Assembly (NCBI GenBank): GCA_964647545.1
Contig: CAZYHS010000005.1
Location: forward strand, 1 to 64,000
DNA: 64,000 nucleotides
From: CAZYHS01 sp964647545
GTDB taxonomy: Bacteria > UBA10199 > GCA-002796325 > 1-14-0-20-49-13
Direction: 5' to 3'
Both the position numbers and the translations under genes were made by a program. This document shows positions 7,792 through 16,047 of this stretch, in pieces. Under the pieces are notes generated by a model that did not search any database, was not told the origin of the DNA, and saw nothing but the letters and a program-made list of their open reading frames with translations. Each line of letters starts with the position of its first letter. The stretch's first letter is position 1.

Positions 7792-8439
7792 ATGAATAAA
7801 CCGCTATGGCTTTTTGATTTTGACGGAGTAATTGCCGACAGCCTTTCATTTTTTGAGCCGCTTTTAAGAAACTCACTTAAAAAAATTGGATTTAATATTT
7901 TATCTGAGCGAAAGCATTTTTTGGATTTATTCCAAGACAACCTATATTCCAGCCTTACAAGAAGGGGATTAAACGATAAAGACCTTGAAAGATTATTTTC
8001 TACAATTGAGCACGAAACCGATTTTAGCCCGATCAGACTTTTTGATGGGATAATCGATGTAATTGATAAAATGCGCAAATTCTCAAATGTTGCAATTGTC
8101 TCTTCAAACCGTGAATCTCAAATTGAAATAATTTTAAAATTAAATTCGGCCGATCGATATTTTAATAAAATAATGGGTGTTAATTCAGACAGAAGTAAGT
8201 CGGCAAAAATAATTCGCGCAATGGCAGAATTCGGAAATACGCGCGAAAATACATTTTATGTTTTCGATACGATCGGTGATTTTACAGAAACAAAAGATGC
8301 CGGAGTTAAATCAGTTGCCGTAGGCTGGGGCTGGCATTCACCTGACGACCTACTAAAATTAAAGCCCGATTATTTTGTAAATGACCGCGAACAGCTTTTA
8401 AATCTCGCCATTAGTTCCGCTACAAATAAATCCTTCTAG
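7792..8439 (+). CDS. HAD-superfamily phosphatase (phosphoglycolate phosphatase-like)
   Basis: A 215-residue haloacid-dehalogenase-type hydrolase. Motif I is FDFDGVIADS (Asp9 and Asp11), motif II is VAIVSSNRE, a conserved lysine lies in RSKSAKIIRA, and motif IV is FDTIGDFTETKDAG. The cap inserted after motif I is helical, the arrangement of Gph/PGP-like enzymes. It probably dephosphorylates a small phosphometabolite; the substrate cannot be told. It follows the peptidase gene by 22 bases and shares its AT-rich composition, so the two are likely co-transcribed. Confidence 0.82.
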   Translation: MNKPLWLFDFDGVIADSLSFFEPLLRNSLKKIGFNILSERKHFLDLFQDNLYSSLTRRGLNDKDLERLFSTIEHETDFSPIRLFDGIIDVIDKMRKFSNVAIVSSNRESQIEIILKLNSADRYFNKIMGVNSDRSKSAKIIRAMAEFGNTRENTFYVFDTIGDFTETKDAGVKSVAVGWGWHSPDDLLKLKPDYFVNDREQLLNLAISSATNKSF

Positions 8440-8688
8440 TATATTTCATCATTAAACAGCCTTTTGAATGCATTTTATTTGCCGAATTATTTATTGCCAT
8501 TTAAAGCGATTAAAAAAATAAATTGGGCATATCCGTATCTTCAATTAAAATTAATCTATTAAATTTGATTTTATGAATTCATTTTTAATTATTTTAATGC
8601 AGATAATTTATTATTGTATTAGAAAATCAAGAATTACTACTGCCTAAAAATTAGGCACGCATTTAATTAACAGCTCCCAATTACTAAC
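8440..8688. other. AT-rich intergenic stretch with a short hairpin
   Basis: 249 bases at very low GC content between the HAD gene and rsmG. The only structured element I see is TGCCTAA (8641-8647), three bases, TTAGGCA (8651-8657), a perfect seven-base stem 32 bases upstream of the rsmG start. No T-run follows it directly, so it could be an operator or a weak terminator. No coding frame is convincing here. Confidence 0.4.
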
Positions 8689-9321
8689 ATGACAATTAAA
8701 ATTAATTACGCGCTTGAATTAATTAATAAGCATTCGACCGAATTTAATAAATTTCGCGAATTATTGATTAAATGGAATAAAACATATAATTTGACCGCCA
8801 TAACTAAACCTGCCGAAATTAATGAAAAGCATTTTCTCGACTCAATTGCCTGTGAATCTTTAATAAATAAAAATGCCCGCCTCCTTGATGTCGGCTGTGG
8901 CGGCGGTTTTCCCGGCATTCCATTAAAAATCGTCCGCCCTGATTTAAAAATTACTCTTTTAGATGCAACTCAAAAGAAATGTTCATTTTGCAGAACGGTA
9001 ATTCGAGAATTGAATTTGCAGGATATTGACGTTGTTTGCGGCCGAATTGAAGATAAAAAGGTGCGCGCGAGCATTGGAACATTTGACACAATTATTTCCC
9101 GAGCAACGTTTTCAATCGCCGACTACCTATCTAACTCATTGGAATTATTGGCATATCCCAACTCCACTATAATTGCGATGAAGTCAGATGACACAAAACA
9201 CGAGATCAACGAAGCATCCAAGATAATAATGAATGCAAATTTGAATATCATGCAGGTTGAACAGTTCGCTTTACCCTCAAGTAAGTCGAAGCGAACCATT
9301 ATTGTTTTTGGTCATTACTAA
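8689..9321 (+). CDS. rsmG: 16S rRNA (guanine-527-N7)-methyltransferase
   Basis: A 210-residue SAM-dependent methyltransferase (GidB/RsmG) that methylates G527 of 16S rRNA. Features are NLTAITKPAEINEKHFLDS at the N-terminus, the SAM-binding loop LLDVGCGGGFPGIPLKI, the acidic LLDAT strand end, and ISRATFSIADYL. Length is normal. Placement directly before parA-parB near the origin is a classic gene order. Coding DNA is strikingly AT-rich (runs such as AATTAATTAATAAG). The ATG at 8689 lacks a clear ribosome site. Confidence 0.95.
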   Translation: MTIKINYALELINKHSTEFNKFRELLIKWNKTYNLTAITKPAEINEKHFLDSIACESLINKNARLLDVGCGGGFPGIPLKIVRPDLKITLLDATQKKCSFCRTVIRELNLQDIDVVCGRIEDKKVRASIGTFDTIISRATFSIADYLSNSLELLAYPNSTIIAMKSDDTKHEINEASKIIMNANLNIMQVEQFALPSSKSKRTIIVFGHY

Positions 9322-9442
9322 ATTCATTAATAATTACAAGCAGATAGCACACCAAAACAACTGCGCCGCATAAATCACCATCTTTGCATTCCCCCCTCCC
9401 CTATCTATTCATAACCATATGATATTATTAAATATTTTATAA

Positions 9443-9458
9443 TGTTTCACGTGAAACA
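9443..9458. other. parS: parS centromere site 1
   Basis: TGTTTCACGTGAAACA, the exact 16-base parS consensus bound by ParB. The palindrome extends to 9441-9460. It lies in the rsmG-parA gap. Confidence 0.97.
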
Positions 9459-9499
9459 TTTTTCTTGCATTAGTTTAAACTTTTATGCATAAGCCTAAT

Positions 9500-9515
9500 T
9501 GTTTCACGTGAAACA
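9500..9515. other. parS: parS centromere site 2
   Basis: Exact parS consensus, 57 bases after site 1 (start to start) and 22 bases before the parA start. Flanking symmetry extends the perfect palindrome to 26 bases (9495-9520). Being so close to parA, bound ParB could also repress parAB transcription (inference). Confidence 0.97.
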
Positions 9516-9537
9516 ATTAGAGACGCGGGGGCGCTAA

Positions 9538-10389
9538 ATGGCCGAAGTCATTGCAATCTGCAATCAAAAAGGTGGCGTTGGAAAAACAACAACGGCGGTC
9601 AATCTTGCTGCTAGCCTTGCTGCCGCTGAAAAAAAGACGCTTCTTATCGACCTTGATCCGCAAGGCAATGCTTGTAGCGGACTTGGAATAGATAAAAACA
9701 AGATTGAAAAAGGCATTTACCACGTTTTAATCGGCCAAACCCCTTTGGTTGATACAATCACTCACACAGGAATTCACTTTTTAAAGCTTGTCCCTTCAAA
9801 TGCAGACTTAGTTGGCGCCGAATTTGAGCTAATGGAAAATGTTTCACGTGAAACAATTCTCAAAAAAGCATTAGAACCCATTCTACCGGCCTTTGATTAC
9901 ATTATAATAGATTGCGGCCCGTCATTGGGTGTTTTAACCCTAAACGCAATGGTCGCGGCGAATTCGATACTAATACCGGTCCAGTGCGAATATTATGCAA
10001 TGGAAGGCGTTGCAGACCTTACAAAGACAATCGGCTTGGTTAAAAACCGCTTAAACCCTAAATTAAAGGTTAAGGGGATTGTTCTGACAATGTTTGATAA
10101 TAGAAATTCGCTATCAAAAATGGTTGCTGATGAAATTAAGCGACATTTTAAGGAAGCTGTTTTTCAGGTTATCGTGCCTCGAAACGTTAAACTTGCTGAG
10201 GCTCCGTCATATGGAAAGCCTGTTCTTCTCTACGACGTGAAATCTCGCGGCGCCGAGTCCTATTTCGAGCTGGCAAAAGAGATTCTTATGCGGGACATTG
10301 TTTCTGCCGATCAGATTACAACAGTAAATGAAGGTGAGGGGACTGTTGATCAACCGTTAACGTCGGATAATAACACGGAAGGGGTTTAA
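9538..10389 (+). CDS. parA: Chromosome-partitioning ATPase ParA (Soj)
   Basis: A 283-residue ParA/Soj ATPase that forms nucleoid-bound gradients moving ParB-parS complexes. The deviant Walker A KGGVGKTTT is at residues 11-19, followed by LLIDLDPQGNACSGLG, Walker B DYIIIDCGPSLG and QCEYYAMEGVADL. The ATG at 9538 directly precedes the motif, as expected. A parS site lies inside the gene and encodes VSRET near residue 103. The C-terminal tail of about 25 residues (after LAKEILMRD) is extra, acidic and probably disordered. parB follows after three bases. Confidence 0.97.
   Translation: MAEVIAICNQKGGVGKTTTAVNLAASLAAAEKKTLLIDLDPQGNACSGLGIDKNKIEKGIYHVLIGQTPLVDTITHTGIHFLKLVPSNADLVGAEFELMENVSRETILKKALEPILPAFDYIIIDCGPSLGVLTLNAMVAANSILIPVQCEYYAMEGVADLTKTIGLVKNRLNPKLKVKGIVLTMFDNRNSLSKMVADEIKRHFKEAVFQVIVPRNVKLAEAPSYGKPVLLYDVKSRGAESYFELAKEILMRDIVSADQITTVNEGEGTVDQPLTSDNNTEGV
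9840..9855. other. parS: parS centromere site 3, inside parA
   Basis: Exact TGTTTCACGTGAAACA within the parA coding sequence, read in frame as part of N-V-S-R-E-T. It is 340 bases from site 2. All three sites are perfect matches. Confidence 0.97.
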
Positions 10390-10392
10390 TTT

Positions 10393-11298
10393 ATGCAGCC
10401 TCGCAAAGCATTGGGCAGGGGTTTGGATGCACTAATTCCGTCTGCGGAGCAAAATCCGGTCGAGGAAAAAATTATGATGGCGGGGGTTCCTCCGTCGTTG
10501 GGGGAACGGGTAAAATCTGTCCCCACAGGGGCAATCGTTCCCAACAGGCTTCAGCCCAGAAAGGTTTTCGACGAAGAGAAAATCAATGACCTTGCCGCAT
10601 CCATAAAAGAGCAGGGGATTATTCAGCCGCTTATCGTTACGCAGGTCGGGCCAAATAGATATGAGCTTATCGCGGGTGAACGCCGCCTTCGCGCATCCAA
10701 AATCGCCGGACTCGCCGAAGTCCCCGTCATTATTAAGTCGGCCGACACGGAAAAAATGCTTGAGCTGGCGATAATTGAAAATATTCAACGCGAAGACCTC
10801 AACGCTATCGAAGAGGCCCTAGCCATAAAAGAACTGATCGACCAGTTCGGCTATACTCAGGAAGAGGCGGCTAAGTCACTCGGCAAAACCCGCGTCTCGG
10901 TCGCAAACAGTTTAAGATTGCTGAACCTGCCGAAACTTGTGCAGGACGACGTTTCCGCCGGAAGAATGTCGGCCGGTCACGCAAGAGCGCTTCTTTCAAT
11001 TACGAATCTTCAAGAACAACTGCAGCTCAGGGAAAAAATTCTCCGTTCGAACCTCACGGTCAGAGATATAGAAAAAATGGTGCAGGACATAAGAACTCCG
11101 CTGCAAAAAAGCCGCAAAGTATCGGCGCCGCTTACTCCGCAATTGAAGCTTATTATCGATGAAATGACTAGAACTCTTGCAACAAAAGTGCGAATAGAAA
11201 CCGACAAAGAAAAGAAGGGCGGCAAAGTTATAATTGAATATTACTCGCCGCAGGATCTCGACAGAGTTTACAGGACGATCGTTGATGAAAACCAATAA
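10393..11298 (+). CDS. parB: Chromosome-partitioning protein ParB (Spo0J), CTP-dependent DNA clamp
   Basis: A 301-residue ParB that loads at parS and spreads as a CTP-bound sliding clamp. It begins MQPRKALGRGLDALIP, the usual ParA-interacting N-terminal peptide. PNRLQPRKVF and the CTP-binding GERRLRA (residues 95-101) are present, then ENIQREDLNAIEEA and a helix-turn-helix region TQEEAAKSLGKTRVSVANSLRLL. The C-terminal dimerisation region ends IEYYSPQDLDRVYRTIVD. It is co-transcribed with parA and ends 16 bases before a bactofilin gene. Confidence 0.97.
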   Translation: MQPRKALGRGLDALIPSAEQNPVEEKIMMAGVPPSLGERVKSVPTGAIVPNRLQPRKVFDEEKINDLAASIKEQGIIQPLIVTQVGPNRYELIAGERRLRASKIAGLAEVPVIIKSADTEKMLELAIIENIQREDLNAIEEALAIKELIDQFGYTQEEAAKSLGKTRVSVANSLRLLNLPKLVQDDVSAGRMSAGHARALLSITNLQEQLQLREKILRSNLTVRDIEKMVQDIRTPLQKSRKVSAPLTPQLKLIIDEMTRTLATKVRIETDKEKKGGKVIIEYYSPQDLDRVYRTIVDENQ

Positions 11299-11314
11299 AT
11301 ATAAGGAGGAGTTT

Positions 11315-11767
11315 ATGTTCAAGGGCACAATTGAAAACAAACCGGCGGTTCGGGCCGATCAGGTGAACGGCCTGCTAGACAAAGGGACGAGTTTCGAAGG
11401 AAAGCTGACATTTGACGGCACAGTTCAAATCAACGGCTCGTTCAACGGAGAAGTTTACTCAGACGGCACTCTCATCGTCGGCAACGACGCTCACGTAGAG
11501 GGTGGGATCTTCGTCGATACACTTATAGTTTACGGCACAATTCAGGGCTCGGTCACGGCAAAGTCGAGAATTGAAATGCATGTTCCAGCGCAGGTAATTG
11601 CCGACGTTAAGACAAAAACCCTTTCCGTGGAAGAGGGTGTCGTGTTTCAGGGAAATTGTCAGATGGAAAGACAAAACGCCGACAGGTCTCACCTTGATAT
11701 TCACAACGACGACCATGTTAACGATTCGACCGAAAGCGAAGGCGACAATAACGTGTTCGTAATGTAA
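11315..11767 (+). CDS. Bactofilin (polymer-forming cytoskeletal protein)
   Basis: A 150-residue bactofilin (DUF583 family), which self-assembles into nucleotide-free filaments through a right-handed beta-helix. The core from about residue 25 to 120 shows the repeating G-x-V/L-x-I/V-x-G turns (LTFDGTVQINGSFNGEVYSDG, then DTLIVYGTIQGSVTAK). The tail is acidic and disordered (DDHVNDSTESEGDNN). I chose the ATG at 11315, five bases after AAGGAGGA; an upstream frame extension overlaps parB and is unlikely. In Myxococcus bactofilins scaffold the ParABS system, so adjacency to parAB suggests a similar role here (inference). Confidence 0.93.
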   Translation: MFKGTIENKPAVRADQVNGLLDKGTSFEGKLTFDGTVQINGSFNGEVYSDGTLIVGNDAHVEGGIFVDTLIVYGTIQGSVTAKSRIEMHVPAQVIADVKTKTLSVEEGVVFQGNCQMERQNADRSHLDIHNDDHVNDSTESEGDNNVFVM

Positions 11768-11768
11768 C

Positions 11769-13094
11769 ATGGACTTCATTCAATCTGCGGCGATGTTCCT
11801 GCTGCAACTGGCGGTTATTTTTATAACGGCAAGAATTAGCGGTGAGCTTACCGTCCGCTGGTTTCGACAACCTGCCGTTCTTGGCGAGCTTATCGCCGGA
11901 ATGATCTTGGGCCCCTATGCGCTTGGAGGTTTCATCGCCATCCCCGGTCATGGGGCGCTGTTTCCTCTGCTTGGCGGCGCAACGGCCATTCCCATCGATC
12001 GAACACTTTTTATCGTGGCGGAGTTTGCGGCGGTCATTCTTTTATTTATGGCCGGCCTCGAAACTGATTTCGGCCTTTTTGTTAAATACGCAGGGCCTGC
12101 GACCGTAGTTGCGGCCGGAGGAGTCGTTGTGCCGTTCTTTTTTGGAGCGGCCTCTTTTGTCTATTTTGGTTTCGCCCAAAGCTTTACCTCTCCATCCGCG
12201 CTGTTCATGGGCGCAATTATGACGGCGACATCGGTCGGTATAACCGCGAGAATACTAAGCGACATAAAAAAAATCGGGACTCCCGAAGGGGTGACAATTT
12301 TAGCCGGCGCCGTAGTTGACGACGTGTTCGGTATTCTAATTTTGTCGATCGTGATCGCCTTCATTAAAGCCACGTCAAACGGCATCGCCATGGATGTCGG
12401 TGCCGTTATTATTGTCGCGGCCAAGGCGGTCGGCTTTTGGATCGCGATTGTTGCAACGGGGATAGTCATTGCAAAGCCGTTTGAAAAATTTGTTTCGTCT
12501 TTTAAAACCCACGGCGCACGGCTGGTCCTTTCTCTCTCTCTTTGCCTTATCGCCTCGGCGGCCGCCGAGTTTTGCGGACTTGCAATGATCATCGGCGCAT
12601 ACGCGATGGGGTTGGTTCTCTCACGCACAAGCCTCGCGAAAGATGTCATTACCGATCTTACTCCGGTCTATCAGGTTCTTGTCCCAAGCTTCTTTGTCGT
12701 CACGGGCATGATGGTCGATTTTACCTCCGTCGGCGGAGTTTTGCTTGCGGGGGCGGTCGTTTCGGTTCTTGCGATTTTCAGCAAACTTGCCGGCTGCGGT
12801 CTTGCGGCAATGGCGGTCGGCTTCAATAAAAAAGGGGCGCTTCGTATTGGAGTTGGAATGGTCCCTCGAGGCGAAGTCGCTCTTATTGTTGCCATGACAG
12901 GAATGGCAAGCGGCATAATTGCTCAGGCGGAATATAGCATCGCCATCATGATGACCCTTGTGACTACGATTGTCGCGCCGATATTTTTGGGCCCTGTTTT
13001 TGCAATTCACGGTTCTGGCAGACTTGGAAAAGAATCGCCCATCGCGACAAAGGCAGTCAAAGAGATCGTCCAAGAACTCAAATCACAGGATTAA
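11769..13094 (+). CDS. Cation:proton antiporter, CPA2 (KefB/NapA-like) family
   Basis: A 441-residue integral membrane protein with about 12 hydrophobic segments, of the sodium/hydrogen exchanger superfamily. The N-terminus contains RQPAVLGELIAGMILGP, a family signature. The paired acidic ion-binding region is seen in GAVVDDVFGILIL, and MVPRGEVALIVA matches the later conserved helix. There is no TrkA-N domain after the membrane part, so it is a NapA/CPA2-type exchanger without the Kef regulatory domain. It begins two bases after the bactofilin stop and ends just before the first ATP synthase gene, implying one transcript. Confidence 0.9.
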   Translation: MDFIQSAAMFLLQLAVIFITARISGELTVRWFRQPAVLGELIAGMILGPYALGGFIAIPGHGALFPLLGGATAIPIDRTLFIVAEFAAVILLFMAGLETDFGLFVKYAGPATVVAAGGVVVPFFFGAASFVYFGFAQSFTSPSALFMGAIMTATSVGITARILSDIKKIGTPEGVTILAGAVVDDVFGILILSIVIAFIKATSNGIAMDVGAVIIVAAKAVGFWIAIVATGIVIAKPFEKFVSSFKTHGARLVLSLSLCLIASAAAEFCGLAMIIGAYAMGLVLSRTSLAKDVITDLTPVYQVLVPSFFVVTGMMVDFTSVGGVLLAGAVVSVLAIFSKLAGCGLAAMAVGFNKKGALRIGVGMVPRGEVALIVAMTGMASGIIAQAEYSIAIMMTLVTTIVAPIFLGPVFAIHGSGRLGKESPIATKAVKEIVQELKSQD

Positions 13095-13095
13095 T

Positions 13096-13542
13096 ATGGC
13101 TGGATTTCAAATTCATCTGGTACCCGACAGATCGTTTTTTGCGCAGCTTTTGATATTTTTAATAACTCTTGCCGGTCTGACCTTCTTTGTCTATCGGCCT
13201 ATTATCAGGATCATCAAGGCCCGCAGAAAAAAGACCATCGACATGCTTAACGAGGCAAAAAGGATGGAGGCCGAAATTAAGCTAAGCGCCGAAAAATACA
13301 CCAAAGCCCTTGATGCGGCAAAAGAGGTGGCACAGCGTGAAAAAGAGGCCATCCGCCAAACTGGAATTGAAGAAGAAATTGAAATAAAAGAAATCGCCCG
13401 CCATGAATCGGGCGAAATTCTCGCGGAAGCAAGAGTCAAGATAGAGGCAGCCAAAAAAAAGGCCGTCGAGGAGCTTAAAAAAGAGATCCCATCGCTGGCG
13501 GAAGAGATAATAAACAAGATACGAAAGAACAAAGCGAATTAA
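13096..13542 (+). CDS. atpF': ATP synthase F0 subunit b' (first of two b-type subunits)
   Basis: A 148-residue stator subunit with one membrane helix (about residues 14-34, FFAQLLIFLITLAGLTFFVY) followed by a long, charged coiled coil. This is the topology of b/b' subunits, which tie F1 to subunit a. I chose the ATG at 13096, one base after the antiporter stop; an upstream frame extension lies inside the antiporter gene. A second, different b-type subunit follows directly, so this bacterium probably uses a b/b' heterodimer. Calling this copy b' rather than b is arbitrary. Confidence 0.85.
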   Translation: MAGFQIHLVPDRSFFAQLLIFLITLAGLTFFVYRPIIRIIKARRKKTIDMLNEAKRMEAEIKLSAEKYTKALDAAKEVAQREKEAIRQTGIEEEIEIKEIARHESGEILAEARVKIEAAKKKAVEELKKEIPSLAEEIINKIRKNKAN

Positions 13543-14010
13543 ATGATTATTTGTAAGTTCATAAATTTTGCGATCTTTCTTGCGATAGTTTTTTTTGCTG
13601 CGCGAACCCCGTTAAAAAGATGGTGGAACCAGCGGCGCGACGAAACGGAGAGCGCAATTAATAAGATCGCCGGATTGTACAAAGCCACGTCGGACGAGCA
13701 TGAGAAATGGCTAAAGGCTGTTGAGCGCATCGATGACGACGTTCTAAAAATGATCGGAGATTACAAAAAAGAGGGCGACCTTGAACGTTTTAAAATCGTA
13801 GACTTGGCCAATAAGTACGCGAATAAGATCAGAAACGATGCCGCCATGGCTGCTAGGCATGAAATGGACGTCGCCATTCACGAGATGAGAAAATGGGCGG
13901 CGAAAGAGGCCGTCAATGCGGCGAAATACAAACTGACAAAAGAGATATCGCCCGCCGAACGCTCTGAATTTTTAGTGAGCGCCGCCGAAGAGATTGAGGG
14001 TTCGTTATGA
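13543..14010 (+). CDS. atpF: ATP synthase F0 subunit b (second b-type subunit)
   Basis: A 155-residue protein with an N-terminal membrane helix (IICKFINFAIFLAIVFFAA) and an amphipathic charged helix to the end, the shape of an F0 b subunit. It starts immediately after the stop of the b' gene and overlaps atpH in an ATGA junction, so the three are translationally coupled. Sequence similarity to b' is low apart from the general pattern. The segment AKYKLTKEISPAERSEFLVSAAEE resembles the delta-binding C-terminus of b subunits. Confidence 0.85.
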   Translation: MIICKFINFAIFLAIVFFAARTPLKRWWNQRRDETESAINKIAGLYKATSDEHEKWLKAVERIDDDVLKMIGDYKKEGDLERFKIVDLANKYANKIRNDAAMAARHEMDVAIHEMRKWAAKEAVNAAKYKLTKEISPAERSEFLVSAAEEIEGSL

Positions 14011-14549
14011 GAGAAGCCGCCGTATCAAAACGCTATGCACACGCCCTCTTAAAACTGGCGATCGAAAGTAACTGCATAGACGAAACTAGGTCGTCGCTGC
14101 ACAGCCTGCTTGAACTTTTTCAGCAGAACAGGTCTCTGCGGCTATGGCTGTGCGACGAAGAGACTCCTCGGTCAAAAAGGCTCCTTTTGATCCGCGAGCT
14201 CTCCGGCAAAATGGAGCTGGGCCCGATCGTTCCTAAATTTGCCGAAGTTCTTATTCAAAACGGGCGGCTAAAAAATCTAAACCGAATATCGATCACTTTC
14301 GGCGAACTTGCCGACCAAGAACAAAAAATTATTCGCGGTACGATAGCCGGTGCAAACGGCGAAGACCTCGATGAAATCCGCAAAAAACTTGCCGGACTGC
14401 TTTCATCCAAAACAAAATATAACGTCATTCTGTCGGCGAAGCACGACCCCGAACTTATAGGCGGCCTGAAACTTAAGGTCGGCTCTACTGTTTGGGACGC
14501 AAGCGTCGCCAGAAAACTTGATGATATCAAGGAGCTGCTATGTCGATAA
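14007..14549 (+). CDS. atpH: ATP synthase F1 subunit delta
   Basis: A 180-residue delta (OSCP-like) subunit, which joins the b stalk to the alpha3beta3 head. The N-terminus AVSKRYAHALLKLAIE is diagnostic. The C-terminal signature is represented by DPELIGGLKLKVGSTVWDASVARKLDDI. The ATG overlaps the atpF stop (ATGA), and its own end overlaps atpA by ten bases. Length is standard. Confidence 0.95.
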   Translation: MREAAVSKRYAHALLKLAIESNCIDETRSSLHSLLELFQQNRSLRLWLCDEETPRSKRLLLIRELSGKMELGPIVPKFAEVLIQNGRLKNLNRISITFGELADQEQKIIRGTIAGANGEDLDEIRKKLAGLLSSKTKYNVILSAKHDPELIGGLKLKVGSTVWDASVARKLDDIKELLCR

Positions 14550-16045
14550 GGGCAGATGAAGTTTCAAAAATAATTGCACAGCACATTAAAGAGTTCGGCC
14601 ATGCCGTAGAACCCGAAGAGGTGGGGCAGATACTTTCGGTCGGCGACGGCATCGCACGCGTGTGGGGCCTGCAAAATGCTATGCTTGGCGAGCTGGTTGC
14701 CTTTCCGCACGACATAATCGGAGTCGTGCTAAACCTTGAAGAGGATTCGGTCGGTATCGCCATCATGGGAGAAGATATTTTGCTAAAAGAGGGCGACGAA
14801 GTAAGACGCACCGGACACATCGCGGAAGCCCCCGTAGGGCAACCTGTCGTGGGACGTGTGATAGACGCTCTTGGCAGACCGATTGACGGACTTGGCCCCA
14901 TAAATGCCACCGAAAAAAGAACTATCGAATTAAAAGCCCCCGGTATCGTCAAACGCGAGCCGGTTAAAGAACCGCTGCAAACCGGAATCAAGGCGATTGA
15001 CTCCATGACGCCGATCGGAAGAGGGCAGCGCGAACTTATCATCGGCGACAGACAAACAGGGAAAACCGCGATCGCGATCGACACGATAATCAATCAAAAA
15101 GGGCTGGATGTTTTTTGTATTTACGTAGCTATCGGGCAAAAGCTTTCAACGATCGCACGGGTGGTGGACAAGCTTAAAAGTCATGGCGCAATGGAGTACA
15201 CAACCGTCGTCGCTGCCAGCGCAAGCGATCCGGCTCCTCTGCAATATCTTGCTCCTTATTCGGGAACAACGATCGGCGAATATTTTCGCGATACGGGGCG
15301 CCACGCTCTAATTATCTACGACGATCTTTCAAAGCACGCAGTGGCTTACCGGCAAATGTCTCTTCTGCTGCGCAGGCCCCCCGGACGAGAAGCTTATCCG
15401 GGCGACATATTTTATCTGCACTCGCGCCTGCTTGAACGCGCCGCAAAGCTTTCGGACAAACATGGCGGAGGTTCGCTGACCGCACTTCCAATAATTGAAA
15501 CGCAAGCCGGCGACAACACCGCCTACATTCCAACTAACGTAATTTCGATCACCGACGGACAGATCTATCTTGAAGCCGATCTTTTTTACGCAGGAGTTAG
15601 GCCCGCCATCAACGTCGGCCTGTCGGTTTCGCGCGTTGGCGGTAACGCACAGATAAAGGCGATGAAACAGGTCGCGGGCCCGCTGAGACTCGAGCTTGCC
15701 CAGTATCGCGAACTTGCGGCGTTTGCGCAGTTCGGCAGCGAACTCGAAGCTTCGACGAAGAGGCAGCTGCATCGCGGTGAACGTCTGGCGGAACTGCTCA
15801 AGCAGGGACAATACGTTCCGATGCCGGTTGAAATTCAGGTGCTGCAGATATTTTCGGTGACGAGCGGTTATCTCGATGAATACGGAATTGAGCAGGTCGG
15901 TCCGTTCTTGGCAAAAATAGAACCGTTCTTTAGCGCAAATCACGCGAATATTTTGCGCGAAATAAGAGAACGCAAAACCATAGACGACGAGCTGAAAACA
16001 AAAATTTGTCAGGCGCTTGATATGTTGAAAGCGCAATTTAAATAG
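14540..16045 (+). CDS. atpA: ATP synthase F1 subunit alpha
   Basis: A 501-residue non-catalytic nucleotide-binding subunit. Walker A is GDRQTGKTAIAIDT. The start MSIRADEVSKIIAQHIKEF and the family pattern with ALGRPIDG are present, as are YRQMSLLLRRPPGREAYPGDIFYLHSRLLERAAKL (the alpha-subunit signature region) and a C-terminal helical bundle. It overlaps atpH by ten bases; atpG follows two bases later. Confidence 0.98.
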   Translation: MSIRADEVSKIIAQHIKEFGHAVEPEEVGQILSVGDGIARVWGLQNAMLGELVAFPHDIIGVVLNLEEDSVGIAIMGEDILLKEGDEVRRTGHIAEAPVGQPVVGRVIDALGRPIDGLGPINATEKRTIELKAPGIVKREPVKEPLQTGIKAIDSMTPIGRGQRELIIGDRQTGKTAIAIDTIINQKGLDVFCIYVAIGQKLSTIARVVDKLKSHGAMEYTTVVAASASDPAPLQYLAPYSGTTIGEYFRDTGRHALIIYDDLSKHAVAYRQMSLLLRRPPGREAYPGDIFYLHSRLLERAAKLSDKHGGGSLTALPIIETQAGDNTAYIPTNVISITDGQIYLEADLFYAGVRPAINVGLSVSRVGGNAQIKAMKQVAGPLRLELAQYRELAAFAQFGSELEASTKRQLHRGERLAELLKQGQYVPMPVEIQVLQIFSVTSGYLDEYGIEQVGPFLAKIEPFFSANHANILREIRERKTIDDELKTKICQALDMLKAQFK

Positions 16046-16047
16046 CA

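Noticed and set aside
12970..13095. Extension of the ATP synthase b' gene upstream into the antiporter gene
   Set aside because: The extra residues are basic and lie before a normal b-type N-terminus; they overlap the conserved end of the antiporter.
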